From Melanocharis versteri (lineage: Eukaryota > Chordata > Aves > Passeriformes > Melanocharitidae): a DNA stretch of 64,000 bases. Shown piece by piece: positions 1 through 12,500 of this stretch. The notes below the pieces were generated by a model that saw only the letters and a program-made list of their open reading frames with translations, was not told where the DNA came from and did no database searches. Within the stretch, counting starts at the first letter, position 1. The number at the start of each line of letters is the position of its first letter. Location: NCBI GenBank assembly GCA_013397845.1, contig VZTG01010069.1, positions 306,061-370,060 on the forward strand. Direction: 5' to 3'. Made by a program: the position numbers and the translations under genes.

Positions 1-789
1 GTGCTGCTACTCCTGCACAGACTGTGCCCCGGGCCCGCCGCCTGCGCCGTGCCTCCCTGCGAGGCGCTGCCCGAAGAGAGAGGCCCGCACCCGCTCCCCT
101 CGCCGGACGCTCCTGCCCCCACCTCCGGCAGCGCCCGGGGCCGCCTCCCACGGCGCTGCTCCCCCGCTGCCCCTCACCGCCACGGGCCCGGACAGCCCCA
201 CCTCGTCTCCGGAGGCCGCGGCTGAGCTTGTGGAGATGCAGCACGATGGTTTGGAGGAGGCAGAGGGTGGGAGGGGGGGCGGCTGTGAGGGGTCAGGTGC
301 TGGAGCACAGCAAGGCCGTGAGAGCAGGAGCCCTGACCTAGGGTGGTTGGGGGTGCTCCCTGTCCCCCCGGCCTGACTCCAGGCCCTCTGTTCCCCGACG
401 CTCTCCCGGTGCGGGTNTTTTAACATATGCAAAGGCTGTTTGCTGATCTGACCAGCAAGACCTCACAGTGAGGTGGGGGCTGTACGGGTCCCACCGCCCC
501 CCGGCATCATGACACTCCCTCACCCGGCTGGCCAGGGCAGCCCAGGCACCAGCCACGCCACAGCCGTCAGCCCCCGCGGGCAGCAGAGCCCCCCGGGGCA
601 GATCAGACACCTCTTATCTTTGGCAGCAGCTGCAGGGTCGCCCCCGCCGCCGTCCACCACCCCCCTACCCCCCAGCATCTCTCACAGAAGAGAAACTGAG
701 GCGCTTTTAACAAATGTGAACGGTTCCAGGAACCACGCAGGAAGCGGTGCGAGGGCAGCAGGGTGCCGCTGGCGCCCGCCCCAGCCCCA

Positions 790-806
790 TGTACATAGTG
801 TACATA
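790..806 (+). promoter_or_regulatory. Tandem Pumilio response elements
   Basis: Two exact copies of TGTACATA (RNA UGUACAUA, matching the PUM consensus UGUANAUA) sit at 790-797 and 799-806 with a single base between them, inside the putative 3' UTR. PUM1/2 binding typically lowers mRNA stability or translation. The motif match is directly visible; function is inferred and depends on this being transcribed from the + strand. Confidence 0.4.
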
Positions 807-3653
807 ATACAGTACGTGTATTTTTAAAGTGATCATATTTATGTTAATAGAACCAGATGAAGTCTATATATAGAGATCTATATCTATTCTGAGAGATGCA
901 GGGCTCTGCTAGCACCAGGCCGCAGGGACGGGGAGCTGAGCCGGGCTGCTCCTGCACAAACCAGGAGCCCATCCGTCGCACCGAGTGCTCCAGAGTGGTG
1001 GTGGAGGCTGCAGCCTTCCCCGGCCACCAGCAGCCCCTGGGAAAGGGCCAGGTCGCAGGTTCATTCTCTTCTCAATTTAGCTTCTTAAGAGTTTTCAGGG
1101 AAAAGAAGTCACAGACTTTTCTGAACTTGTTTCACAGCAGATTTGAGCTTCCACTCAAAGTGCAGCCTGCTAAGAGTTGCCCTCTCCCGGCAGCGCTGGC
1201 GGCTTTGTGCCAGCCTGGGCCCTGGGGCAGCACTTTGTCCCTGGCCAGAGCTGAGCCCCTGTGCTGAAGCACTCGCCCCCTCAGCCCCTCCAGACGCTCC
1301 CCAGTGCTGCTCTGCACTGCAGCAGGCGCAGAGGGAGCGGGTGCTGCTACAGCATCCCCACGGGTGTCCATCCAGGCAGCAGCTGCCTCCTGCCTGGCAC
1401 GGGCAGCCCTGACTGGTCCCAGCTCCCTGCCCACCCAAATCCCCGCCAACCTTGGCTCCTGCCTCCCTTAGAACAGGAAACCCCCCCTGCACTGGCCACT
1501 TCAGCCCCTGCTCCCTTTCAGAGCCCCTCTACTCCGGGTCCAGGCCAAAGCTATTTGGGGATGCTTGGATAAAAAGCAGTGGGTTTTTTGATGTTGGATT
1601 TTTTTTTGCTGTAAGATACTACTTGGACACACTCCTAGACCAAAACCAAGCCCCAGCTGCACATTTGTGCCTGCTCATACCTTGCTCCTACATTTCCATC
1701 ACTCCCGAAGTGCCTCCCTTCTCTCCAGGAGCAGTCCCAGTCACAGCCGGACTTTCTGCCAGGGTAGCTCAGCTGCCTGTGTGGCTGCAGGTCTGTGTCA
1801 GAGCCGCTGCTCTGGAAGCTGGTCCCACAGGCATGGGGAGCTCAGCATTTGCAGGGGGACTGGCAGGCTGAGCTGAGACCTGGCTTCAGCACAGGAGCTC
1901 AGGGCTGATGAGTAGTGCAGATGCACAGGGCAGCACTTTCTGGTCCTGCCACTGCCTCAGCAGTCCAGGAGCCGTGAGAAGAGCAGGTAGGGGTCTGCAA
2001 GTGAAAAGTTCCTTTAGTTTTGGGAAGGGCAGCCCATGGTAACCGGCATTTGCCAGTGTCTAGCTGCTCTGCCCCTTGGAGCTGGCCCTATACCACCACA
2101 CACGAGCTCACGGGCTGTTTCCAGCCTCCCCAAATTATTTGAGGCACTTCAGCAGCAGTGGGGGAGGCACAGCAGCCTGCCCACATAGCTCATGTGTTAG
2201 CACCATGTTGTTGGGCCTCGAGCACTTGCCAGCTGCTCTGCCTCTTCACAAGATGCCACTCGCTCTCTGCAGTTGCCCTCTAATTGCAGCTTGGCTGCTG
2301 CCCCCTGTGCTGCTGGGCCTGAGGCAGCGAGCATGGTCCCCTCCTGCCCTGGCACATGGCGCAGGGCAGAGGGCAGAGGGCAGAGGCAGGTTACGTGCAG
2401 CACCCACCCTAACAGCATCAGGTGAGAGGCTCCTCCGTTGGCCGCAGGTACAGGGCAGCCAGGAACGACGTTTGCAGAGCAGTGGTGAGAGCAGCCAGGG
2501 CACACTTCTGACAGGTTTGCTTCATCCCCCCAGCATCACCAGTGGATCCCACTCCCCTCAGCATCATTTCCACCCTGATGGCAAAGCCATGGTCGCAGCT
2601 CCCCTGGAGGAGCAGGAAGGCCATTCCTTTCCATCACTACTGCCGAAAAAAGGCATTCCCCTTCCCCATCCTTCAGCAAGAGCAGGGGCACAGCTCTGGA
2701 CAGAGTCAGGGCTGCTCCCACACCCCTGCCAGGCAGTTTGGCTGTGGCAAGACAGGAGCTGGTTTCCACAGCGTGTCCCCTCGCCGTCGGCTGGAGAGGG
2801 CCAGTTTTAGCAGACAGCACTGCATGTTAGTTTACAAACCCAGCCCTGCACGTTTGGCCTCTGTGAGTGTTCAGTTTCCCCATGGAGCACCCTTCTGCCG
2901 CTCCACCGTGGTGAAGACAGTGTCCTCCTCTGGTAGACATGCAAGTTCCTCCTTGGCACATGTGCAGACACGGTCCGGTTTTTGTTCCAGACAGGAAGGT
3001 CTTGACCCCCCGCCCCCCCCAGTTTGTTTTACAGGCAGGCTGCTGCTGGCGCAGCACTGAGCAGCACAACCCACGGGAGGGTGGGCTGGAGTGTGGCCAC
3101 AGCAGGCAGGGAGCGTTCGGCCAGCACACAGTGCTGGTGGCACGTGCTCCAGTCCCTGCTGCAGGAGGGCCAAGCAGCCCTGGCCCCTGTGAGTGGCAGT
3201 GGGCAGCTCAGGTCACCGTGGCCACCACACAGCACAGGCAGCAAGCCACAGGGCAGCAGGGACAGGAAGCACAGGCAGCGTCCAGCCTGGGCAGGTGCTG
3301 GTTCGTGGCTGGACGAGAGGAAGGACAAGAGACTGCACAAGGGCAAGAGTTGCACTAGAAGAGTCAAGACCCTCCTCTGTGTAGCAGGACTAAAAACTAG
3401 CAGAAAGACCGCAAGGTCTGAGATCTGCTGGTTACAACACTTTCTGTGCTACATGTGCAATATATTTGTTATGAATGTTATCACAAAGTCAGTTCATTCA
3501 ATACTCTTTTAATCACTGTAGCTAGATGTTCTCTGTCCATTCAAGTGACTTTTATTCGAGTGCAATATTTCAATAGACATGTAGTGACCTAGAATGCTTT
3601 GTGTTTTAGAGAATCTGTGTGCAGAGCAATGCAATTAAGTTTAAAACCTTGTA

Positions 3654-3659
3654 AATAAA
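3654..3659 (+). terminator. SLC12A5: Poly(A) signal, + strand gene end
   Basis: AATAAA is followed within about 45 bases by a GT/T-rich stretch (3703-3725), the expected layout of signal and downstream element. Cleavage would fall near 3675-3685. A second AATAAA at 3869-3874 could serve as a distal alternative. Confidence 0.5.
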
Positions 3660-3680
3660 ACAGGTTGCAAACCAAAAAAA

Positions 3681-4515
3681 ACCCTATTAGGCTTGCATTT
3701 AATTTCTGTGTGTTTCAGTGTTGTGCATTAGGCCGCCTCGGTGCAGACCCCGTGTTCTCTGTGCAGGTGTTCATGGAGGAGTGGCTCCTCGGCTGTTGAA
3801 TGCTCCCTGTTATTGCTTTACTGCTTTACCTGTATTCATTTTTCTAGACTCCTGTCTGCACAAAATGCAATAAATGATTTTATTACACCCTTCACTACTT
3901 GCACGGGGACTTTTCACTTGCTTCCAGGTCTCCACAGCTATTTTGAACCATTTTCATAACATGGAGCAAGCCCTGACAGGGTGCAGATTGCAGAGAAAGC
4001 AAAGCACAAGGAGAGGAACAGCCTCTCTGAAGGGAGGCAGTTCCCACATTTCACCTCACAAAGATTTCTGGTCACCGCAGCAGAAGTGCTCTACCCAACT
4101 GTGGGATTGTAGAGGTGAAGAAAGGGAGAACAGGAGGAGAGACAGCAGACAGACACACTGCTGTCCAGACTGTGGCTGTGAGGTGTTGGTAGCATGAAGC
4201 CATGGGCCACCAGTGCTGAAGGCACAGGGACTTGCTGCCCTGACCTCATGCTGGCTGTAGCACTGATCTGGACCTGTTCCTCCTACCCCGTCACCAGAGA
4301 GGTTTTGGACCCCTCACATTGGCCGTGTCACACCACATCTCCCGGCCTGAGACAACACCTGTGCTGTGCAAGAGTCAGGACCTGTGAGGTCTGCACCCAT
4401 TCCACTCAGCATCCAGAGTGGAGCTTCCAGCACAGCTTATCCAGGAGAGGAGAGTAACGGCAAACACAGTGGAACGACGTGTTCTGGCAGTACTCAAGTG
4501 TCAAAAAATGCAACA
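3681..4515. other. Spacer between two convergent genes
   Basis: About 0.8 kb of unremarkable mixed-composition DNA separates the + strand poly(A) signal at 3654 from the - strand signal at 4533. It contains one further AATAAA on the + strand at 3869 and TTTATT (AATAAA on the - strand) near 3885, so either neighbour could use an extended 3' end here. No exon or repeat family is recognised. Confidence 0.4.
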
Positions 4516-5843
4516 AGTAATTTTTCTGGCCTTTTATTAGAAAGTAATGTCCTCTTGTTAACAGCACAGAGATAAAAGAAATGCTACAACACAAACCACC
4601 TGGGACAAAGAAAATCCTCTGCTTCAATCCACTGCTTTCTTAGTGTCTCTCGGTTCCCAGCAGGAAGCCCACAGACTCCAAGAAGGCCATGACGGGGAGG
4701 ACCACACAGTTAAGTGATGTTTTGTGTTCTGGTATCAAAGTATGTTCCCAGTAAAAACACGGTGAGGAATCACTGCCTGATTTACCACTCCACTGTCTGC
4801 TGCAGCTACCAAAGTGTTAAAAAAACATTTAAAATTATGGTATTACATCTTGGCACTGCCTCTCCTCCTCAGATGGACCGAACATCCATCAACAGCAAGG
4901 AGAGGTCTGATAGGGCAGCACTGTCCCCAATACCTGGCGACAGGTATTCTCAGGGAGAGCCAGCAGCACATGAGTGTGGCTGCAGCTAAGCTACACTAGC
5001 AACCGTGCCAAAGATTGTAAGAAAAGGAAATTTACGCACCAAATTTACCAAGTTGATCTTAACACTGATTACTCAGGGCAGGAAAACTGACAGACCATTT
5101 GAAATCTCTGCCTTGGCTGAAGTTCTTGTGTTGCAGATGTGTACTCAGCCCACAGCTGCCAGTCTCTGTGAGTGTGCTGAGGTGAGGAACACAGGCCTCC
5201 CTGCCTGGACAGGGCAGGCCAGCTGCGGACAGACCGCACAGTCCTGGTTACTGAGCGGTGGTCAGGCATGTGCTTCATGATTTTGGCTGCCAGCCCTATC
5301 ACTGGACTTCCCAAATGGCTTATATGCCATTAAAATAAGAAGGGAAAAAAAAAAAAGAAAATCCAAAGAAAAATAGTGCCCATTCCACAGTGGTGGGTGT
5401 CCAAGGCCCGTCAGTATGCTGCTCTGTTCACTCCCCTAATTCCTCAAAACCGACGATCCAAAACTACACCGAGACCAATCAGTGAGCCCAGACTGCACCT
5501 CAATGGAAGGTGCACCAGGTGCTGGGAGTAAGGAAAATGCAGCAGGACTGATACTGCAGCAGCTTCTGGGATGGGACAACACAAACAATGATCCAACACA
5601 GTTCAGCACATCGTGCCATGGAGAAAACTGAGCATTCTGCTCCAAACATTGCTAACCAGACCAAGGAGAGGGAGGGCAGCGCCAGCAACCGTTGGCAGCA
5701 ATGCTGCAGGGGGTATGCTCTCGCCAGAGTGGAGAGGACATGCAAGTCCAGGGCATCTGTCCCGGGTCAAGGATGGGAGACTCCTTAAACAGCTATAAGT
5801 ATGGAATGGCAAAGGGAAGGGGAATGGGCCCAACAGCTCAGCT
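4516..5843 (-). other. NCOA5: NCOA5 3' UTR
   Basis: This minus-strand sequence runs from the stop codon at 5844-5846 to the poly(A) signal at 4533-4538. It has no long open frame continuing from the coding exon and no splice structure I can support. A pure A-run on the + strand at 5346-5357 (T-run in the transcript) is the only simple repeat. Confidence 0.55.
4533..4538 (-). terminator. NCOA5: NCOA5 poly(A) signal
   Basis: TTTATT on the + strand reads AATAAA on the minus strand. It lies 1.3 kb past the NCOA5 stop codon, and the minus-strand downstream sequence is T-rich with TGTTGC. It is the most plausible 3' end for NCOA5; cleavage would be near 4510-4520. Confidence 0.5.
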
Positions 5844-6502
5844 CTAATAGTGTCGCTGGTAGGCACCCATCGGTTGCTGGGCTGAGGACCCCGCTCGCCC
5901 CTGGGCCACGGTTTGGCTCACAAGGTGGGAGAGTGCAGGACCACTCTGGATAAGGGTGTCCAAGGCTTTCTGTACACTGGGGTTGTCAAAGTTGATACCA
6001 GAAGACACCGGCCTTTGGGCGGGCACATTGCCAGGTGCAGGGAGGCGGGTTTGGTGCTGACTATAGAGTGGCTGAGGTTGTGGAGGAGCCCCAGGTCTTG
6101 GACCTGCATTTCTTGAAGGGCCCGGGAGAGCAGGAAGCTGTGTGTTTGGAGTCTGCAATCTCTGCTGAGCCTGGTTTAAATTTCCAGCATTTATCTGTGC
6201 TGGCCGGGGCTGCCCACCAGCCAGGTTAGCAAAGTTCTGGTTGGGAGTGCTGCCCGAAGAGCCCGCGGAGGCCGTGGGACCGCTGTTTGCCACAGCAGCT
6301 GCTGCTGCCGCCGCTGCCCCGCTGTTGAAGAGACTGAGGATTTTTGCTTGAAGCTCTTGCTGAGGAGTAGAAGAGGACACTGGAACAGAAGGAGTAGAGA
6401 CCAGAGGCTGTGAACCCTGATGAGGTTGAGAACTTGGAAGGTTGGACTGACTACCCAGTGATGATCCTGAAGGTGTCCCCAAAGGCTGTCTTGACATGGG
6501 TG
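5844..6502 (-). CDS. NCOA5: NCOA5 coding exon 9 (last), Gln/Pro/Ala-rich tail
   Basis: Residues 482-699. The acceptor is ttctttcccag before CACCCATG. It begins PMSRQPLG and ends with GAYQRHY then TAG at 5844-5846. A run of alanines followed by VANSG (GCA/GCG/GCT mix, about 6293-6320) interrupts a region that in mammals is Ser/Thr-rich. The conserved block FDNPSVQKALDTLIQSGPAL lies near the C-terminus. The rest is low-complexity Gln, Pro and Ser, typical of coactivator activation regions. Confidence 0.92.
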
Positions 6503-9500
6503 CTGGGAAAGAAAGGAAAGATGGTTAAAGCTCTGCAAATGCCCTTGAAGGGACATCTAAAGAAAACTAATGAAACGGCTACCATAGACATGGCATCAGT
6601 GAACATCCACCCTCAGATCGGAGCTGCACAGCTCTGGGAACCCAAACCAGTCTGCAGAACTGAGTGCAGCAGCCCAACCAGTTATGGCAGTCCTGCTGTT
6701 GCCCTGAGAGAATCCAGTATAAAAGGTCTTCCACATGAAAACTCCGAACTGTCTCACGACATGCAATGACACGTCCATCTCAGTACAATGAGGTGCTGCA
6801 TGAGGATATTATGCTCCCAAACTCCTCTGTAGTCCCAGTACTCTTTTCCTGTCCCAGCCCTGAGGGCCATAAACCACAAAATAAACTGTTTCTGGGGCTG
6901 TGGGACTTACCCTGCAGAGATTCAGTGCTGCCCCGCAGCAACCGTTCCTTCCGATCTCTCAGGTAATTAATGACTTTATCCATCTCTTCAGCAGTCACAT
7001 AGCGATTGTCTGCCAGCAGGTTCAAGAGAGTTTGGATCCCGGGAGGGTGACCTCCTCTGACACCCTCCTCCATGGGGGGTGGGCGCTCCCGCTCCTGCAG
7101 AATAGCTTCGTCTGCCATCTTGGCAGCCTGCCGGGCGATCTCCTCCCGCTCCTTCTCCCGGGACTCTGTCTTGTAGCGCTCGTAATTCCTTGCCACCAGC
7201 ACCATGGCATCAGCCTGGGGCATGTTGCGGTGCTCTGCACAAAGGAAGAAAGGCGCTGAGTGACCCAAAGTGACCCTGATGGAGGTGTCGTCCCTCCTGC
7301 CTGCCAGCACAGCCCAGTCAGCAGCAGGCACTGCTCGGGGAGTGTGAGTGCAGACTTGGGATCTTCCCAGGCACACGGGAACAGTTACATTTCCAAAGCT
7401 AACAGAAGGCCCACAGCTATCACCCAGCAAGGCCAGCCTTTCCTTCCACGCCTGAGGGCTCTAAGCAGACATCCCATCAGCCCAGAAATGTCTTTCTTGT
7501 CTCTCACCAGTTAAAAGGAAAGCAGCTCCCTCTACCTCTCACATAAATCCTCAGTGCTCCGAGATGAGACGGACCCAGTCATTTTACTGCTAAACCCTTG
7601 GACAGATCCAAAACTTGCCCTCTGAAAGCTGTATGCTTCCCAGAGGAGGACACCCATGGGAATATGTTTGTTTCTGTACTGCCAGTGCCTTAACATCTCA
7701 TGTGCACATGCAGCTGGGGAGAGAGCAGCACTGGCTCAGTGTCACATGGCTGCTCACATTCACCACTCTGAGGCTACAAGCAGCAATCAAATTCGTCTGT
7801 GATAAAATGAGTAACAGGCAATTCCAATGGCTGGTTTTGAGGTCATTATTTCCAACTCCCAAAGCACATGCATAAACATTCACCTGAACACAGATTTGAA
7901 CTGGGAGGTCAAAAGAGACTTTACCTTCCCAAAAGTGCCCAAAGCTCTGAGAAGGGTCCTTTTTACACCTGCAGAACATCAAATCCTGCAAGCCTTTTCC
8001 CCCTAACAGAAAACTTGGGTTCATTTTAACATTAGGCTTTGCACAAGCTGTGAAAGAGTTTCCTGAAACAAGCATGCAGGAAAAGGTGGCCACAAGCAGT
8101 TGAAGAGAGCATATTTAATCTCTGGAATGAGCTGTGGATGAGCTAATGGCTGGGGTTCCCATCAGGTCTGATACACCGGCAGATCCAGTGAAGAAAAGAA
8201 GCTTTGGCCTCCTGCCAAAGGTTTAACAGGTGTTAAACCAAAGAAGTTAAGAGTTAAAACCAAGGGCAGTGGGAAGCCCGGTGACAGTGTGTGTGAGCTG
8301 TGTGTCTGCAGGAAATGAGGGAACTCTTCTACCACATCTGCATCTGATGTTAAAAGAAACAGGGCTTCTCCAGCCAGTGAGCACACACCAAGCACTGACT
8401 GTGCACTCACACATTTCCTCTCCCAGATGAACTCACAGAACATTGCTTGGGAACACAGTGAGGGAGAAATAACCTTTGAAAGCTCAGCTGTGGTCAAACC
8501 AGTGTTGACACATTACATTAACAGGCCTATGATCAGAGCAACAGCTGCTTTCCCCAGTCACATTCTGACAAGGCATTTTTAGTACCTACACCCACCCTCA
8601 TGCAACAACCAAGTCACAGCCTGCAAAGGAGAGCGATGTGACAAGCGTAAAGGTGCTAAGAAGGTGAAGCCCAAATACCCAAAATTTTGTACTTCTATCT
8701 TTTCATAACTCTTCCCAATTTCATTATAAAATCTCTACCTTTATCAAATCCTTATTAAATCACATCTGATTTTAAGATCTGTCCTTTAATTTGTCACATT
8801 CCCAACAGGCTCCTTCTGAGAGCAGCAAGTGGCAGAGTGAGGTTGGGCTGGAATTACTCAGAGATCTCCCAGAGCAGTGCAGCCCTGGTGTCCATGACTT
8901 GCCCTGAGATGCAAAGGCTGGCAGTGTTAGGAGCCAAGAACACAGCTGAGATTCCCTCTTGGCAGGAATTAGACATTCCTTTTGACAAGGGGCAATAGAG
9001 TATTATGGAAGCTTGTAAATAATGATATTCACATTTATGACATGGTGTCAAGTCATTAATAACTACTTATGTGACAGCAAGGATGAACTTTGTCCTGTGT
9101 GGTTCTGCCTGAAAGAAAGGTTCAGAGTGACCACACAGTTCCCAGCCTACTGAGACCTTAGTACCTTGTGGGGTGCCAAACATGATGTTAACGGTGCAAG
9201 AACGGTGAACTTGATGCTGCTGGGTGATGACAATGGCAAAAGGAGACCCTCCTCTGCTCACATCGTCCAGGGCTTGTGTCAGTGACATCTCTGTGTTGAG
9301 GAAGATCAGGTCCACTACCATGCCCAGGTCCCGCACCTTCCGCCCCACGGACTCCGCGTACTCCCTACCACAAAGCAAAGCCAGCAGTTTAACAAATCAG
9401 TCACATCCAGGAACAGAAACCTTGGCACTGCACCCTCTCCACCATCTCAGATTCGCTTTTCTGATTACTTGCCCAGCTTCATGACGTTTACCAGGACAGT

Positions 9501-12500
9501 ACTAAAGGAATCCCATTATAGCAGTATAAAAGCCCTTATTCTGAACTGAATCAGTCATTTCAGTTCAACTGAAATAAATGACAAATCAAGCCTTAGCTTA
9601 GCTGAGAAACAGAGTGTTTGCAAAGGGATTTACACTATTACAAATTTGTTTACACATAAATGTGTTTCAACTGAATTCATTAGGCAAAGAAATTTATGCC
9701 AGCAGAAGTCCAAGGGGTACAGAGCAGAGGAGCCAATCTACAGAACTCATTTACTCCTGCTTTGTTCAGTATCTCAGCTGCTCACATGTGCCTCACTTCT
9801 TATTGGCCCGCTCTTTTCTACTAGCTGCTTTCTGCACTAACCCACTGCCAACACAGCATCTCTGGACCCACTGCTCCTGTATACCCTGTCCTACAGCCTT
9901 CCCCGTCCAAGCACAAAACACAGCCCACAAGGCTGAGCTTAAATTGCCAAGGTTCTTTTTTAAGCTTACTATACTTAGAACGAAACCTACAATACTGACT
10001 GCACAAAAAGCCTGAGAAATTCAGTCTGTGTGCACCCACACCTCAAGAAAGGGGGTAATTTTACTGTCTTTGGAGGCAAAGTCTGTAATGATGACCAAAT
10101 CTGTCCCCCCTTCAACTGTTTTTTAAGAGCTTCCAAGTAAAATGACTGTATCTAAGGCATTCAGGAGTCATCTTTCAACAGGTCTATAGCAGGTGACATC
10201 AATGCTTCAATACCCAAGATTTAGGAACAGGCTCCAACTCTTAAGGCTTGTAGCTGTTACAGACCAAAATGATTCTTGGGATATTAAGGTGATCCTCTGA
10301 CACAAAAAGTTCTTGTGTCAAGCACAATAACTTGTGGTCTATTAGAATATCTTCCAAAGACTTTTAGCCACCAAGGGATAAAGGATCTAAAATTTCCTTC
10401 TAAGATTTATTCCAACAGGTAATCAACTCCATCAGAAGTTTATTTCTAGTTTCATTGCTTCTCCTGTTCCCATTTCCTGCTTCGTTTTCTACCAGCAGAT
10501 GAGATAAGCACCAGCTGTCTCTTTCTGCCTCACATGTACAGCAAAGTTAAAGAAAAGCAACTCTTGATCTTTTCTCTGAAGGGTGAAGGAGACAGAGCAT
10601 TAACTTGCCCCCTGACAAACGTTTTCCTCAGATTACAAGCCAGATCTGTGATTTATTTACGTATTTGCTATTCTTTAGTATATTTAATTGTAAAGATACA
10701 GACATAAGACTGGTGACATTGTTACAGCCCTCTACTACTGTGCCAGGTGTACCTCCTGTTTCCAACAGAGTGCCTGCCCTGTGAACTCAGTAAGTGCTCA
10801 GACAGCCATATGAGGTCACCCTGGTTACTACATATACCTGCTTTCGATACCATCCATGACGGCCTTCAGCAGTGATTTTGTATTTCTTCCACATTGGACT
10901 AACGCCAGTGACTGGTGTCTGGCCTAGGAACCAATCCAGCAGCAGCTCTGAACAAACACCCCCAAATCCACCCTGACCCCTGCTCTGCACTGTCATCTGG
11001 TTGGCACATATTCCTAAGTTCCATATCATGCTACCCAGGAAAAATAAGTACAGGCCCCTACAACCTGTTGAAATGGTAGGCCTATATGGACAGTAGGTAT
11101 AAAAGAATCAGGAGAAGGTATAGCAATAGATTACAACGGGGAAGTACAAGCAAAGCACAAGATACATTTCCTCATCTCATCAACATATATTCCCTGAAGA
11201 AAAACGGGAGCTGTAGCTTTCTGAGGACTCTAAAGCCACACTCCTCAAGAGCAACCTGTAAGACAAACGGCCTCAAGGCAGGACTAAGTTTAAATACATT
11301 CTCTTCTACCATGCAATAATAAAACGGATTATAACTATTTTCTTACTTTGTCTGTTTATTCACCACTATCACAGAACAATCCACGGGTCTCTCTGCATCA
11401 AAACGCCTCTTGATTTCCTCATAGTACTGACGGTACAGCTCCTCCCGGCGCCGCTCCTCGCGCTTCAGGCGGTCTGAAACGAGCGGCAGGGACAGAATAA
11501 GTGACACCCTTCAGATCTGCTCAGTAGGGCACAGAGCGCCAGAACTGTGGCACTGTGGCACCCTCCCTTTGGAGTGGTACAGGTACTCACCCTCTGGCTC
11601 CTTGTAGCGGTCGTAGTAGGAGTCGTCCTTGCGCCGATAGTAGTCCTCGAGGCGCAGGTAACGGTCGTAAGATTCGTCTCGTCTACAACGTTCAGAAGCA
11701 GCAAAGGGTTTCCTCCAGCACAATCTCAGGCAGCGACTTTGGCCAATGCATCACACACAGACCTCCCCCAACTTTAATTTATGAGGTACCCATCTGCTCC
11801 CCACAAGACACAGAGCAGCACCCAACTGTCCCCAGCCAGGGTGACTTCCTTAAACACCTGACTCCACTCAAACAATTGCGGCAGAAATGCCATAAAAACA
11901 TCATTTTGGAAAATAGGATCCCGCAGAGTTTACCTGTACAAAGGGTCACGAGGGTCTCTCATATCCCGTGGATCCCTCACATCTCGTGCATTTCTCATAT
12001 CCCGCGGTTCCCTGTATCGATCATACAGTGGCTCCCGTGGGTCACGAAGATCTCTAACATCACGTGGGTCCCTCAAGTCCCTTGGATCCCTGATATCCCG
12101 TGGGTCTCGCAGGTCCCGTGGGTCCCTGTGGTCTCTGGCATCACGCATGTCTCTAGCTCGAATGTCTCGAGCGTCTCTGGCATCTCGCCCGTTCCTGCCA
12201 TCCCTGCCATCTCTGGGGTCTCTCCTTGGGCTCCCCCGAAGAGGGGAGCGGTCACGCCTGGCATCTCGGCCATCCCCGTAGGCATACTGCTCTCTGAGGA
12301 AAACACCAGGGAAATTCCATTAGCCTGCTAACAACACAAATATGATTACCCCTAGATCTCTTACCTGAGGTGCCAAAGTGACCTTTCACAGCAGCTAAAT
12401 CCTCCCTCCTATCCCACAACAATAAAAATTGACCAAAAATCATATTTTTGAAGCAGTCTGGAGAAGGTTCTTAATTCTAATATTCAGCACAGCCAAACAA

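Larger units (their letters stand above)
1..3680 (+). other. SLC12A5: Probable SLC12A5 (KCC2) 3' UTR
   Basis: About 3.7 kb without a recognisable exon, ending in an AATAAA signal on the + strand. The first 1 kb is very GC-rich; from about 780 it turns AT-rich with elements typical of long neuronal 3' UTRs: two Pumilio-type octamers at 790-806, an AT-rich near-palindrome at 865-890 and T-runs. The conserved C-terminus of KCC2 is not seen, so the stop codon would lie to the left of the window. The gene name rests on vertebrate synteny (SLC12A5 lies tail to tail with NCOA5), not on protein similarity. A 124-codon frame open from base 2 resembles nothing I know and is GC-driven. Base 417 is an unresolved n. 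Confidence 0.45.
6503..11933 (-). other. NCOA5: NCOA5 introns 5-8
   Basis: The introns are 6503-6910, 7235-9164, 9365-11346, 11474-11590 and 11683-11933 (the last two are only 117 and 251 bp). All have GT-AG ends. I see no nested gene, RNA gene or recognisable repeat family in them; composition is ordinary AT-leaning intronic DNA. Confidence 0.7.

Noticed and set aside
1..374. Open frame of 124 codons from base 2, possibly a C-terminal coding exon
   Set aside because: Sequence is over 70% GC so stops are rare; the peptide is Pro/Ala/Arg-rich with no match to KCC2 or any family I know.
12073..12331. Alternative frames of the RD-repeat exon (Met/Glu/Thr repeats and His/Ile repeats)
   Set aside because: They are frame-shifted or antisense readings of the NCOA5 tandem repeat.
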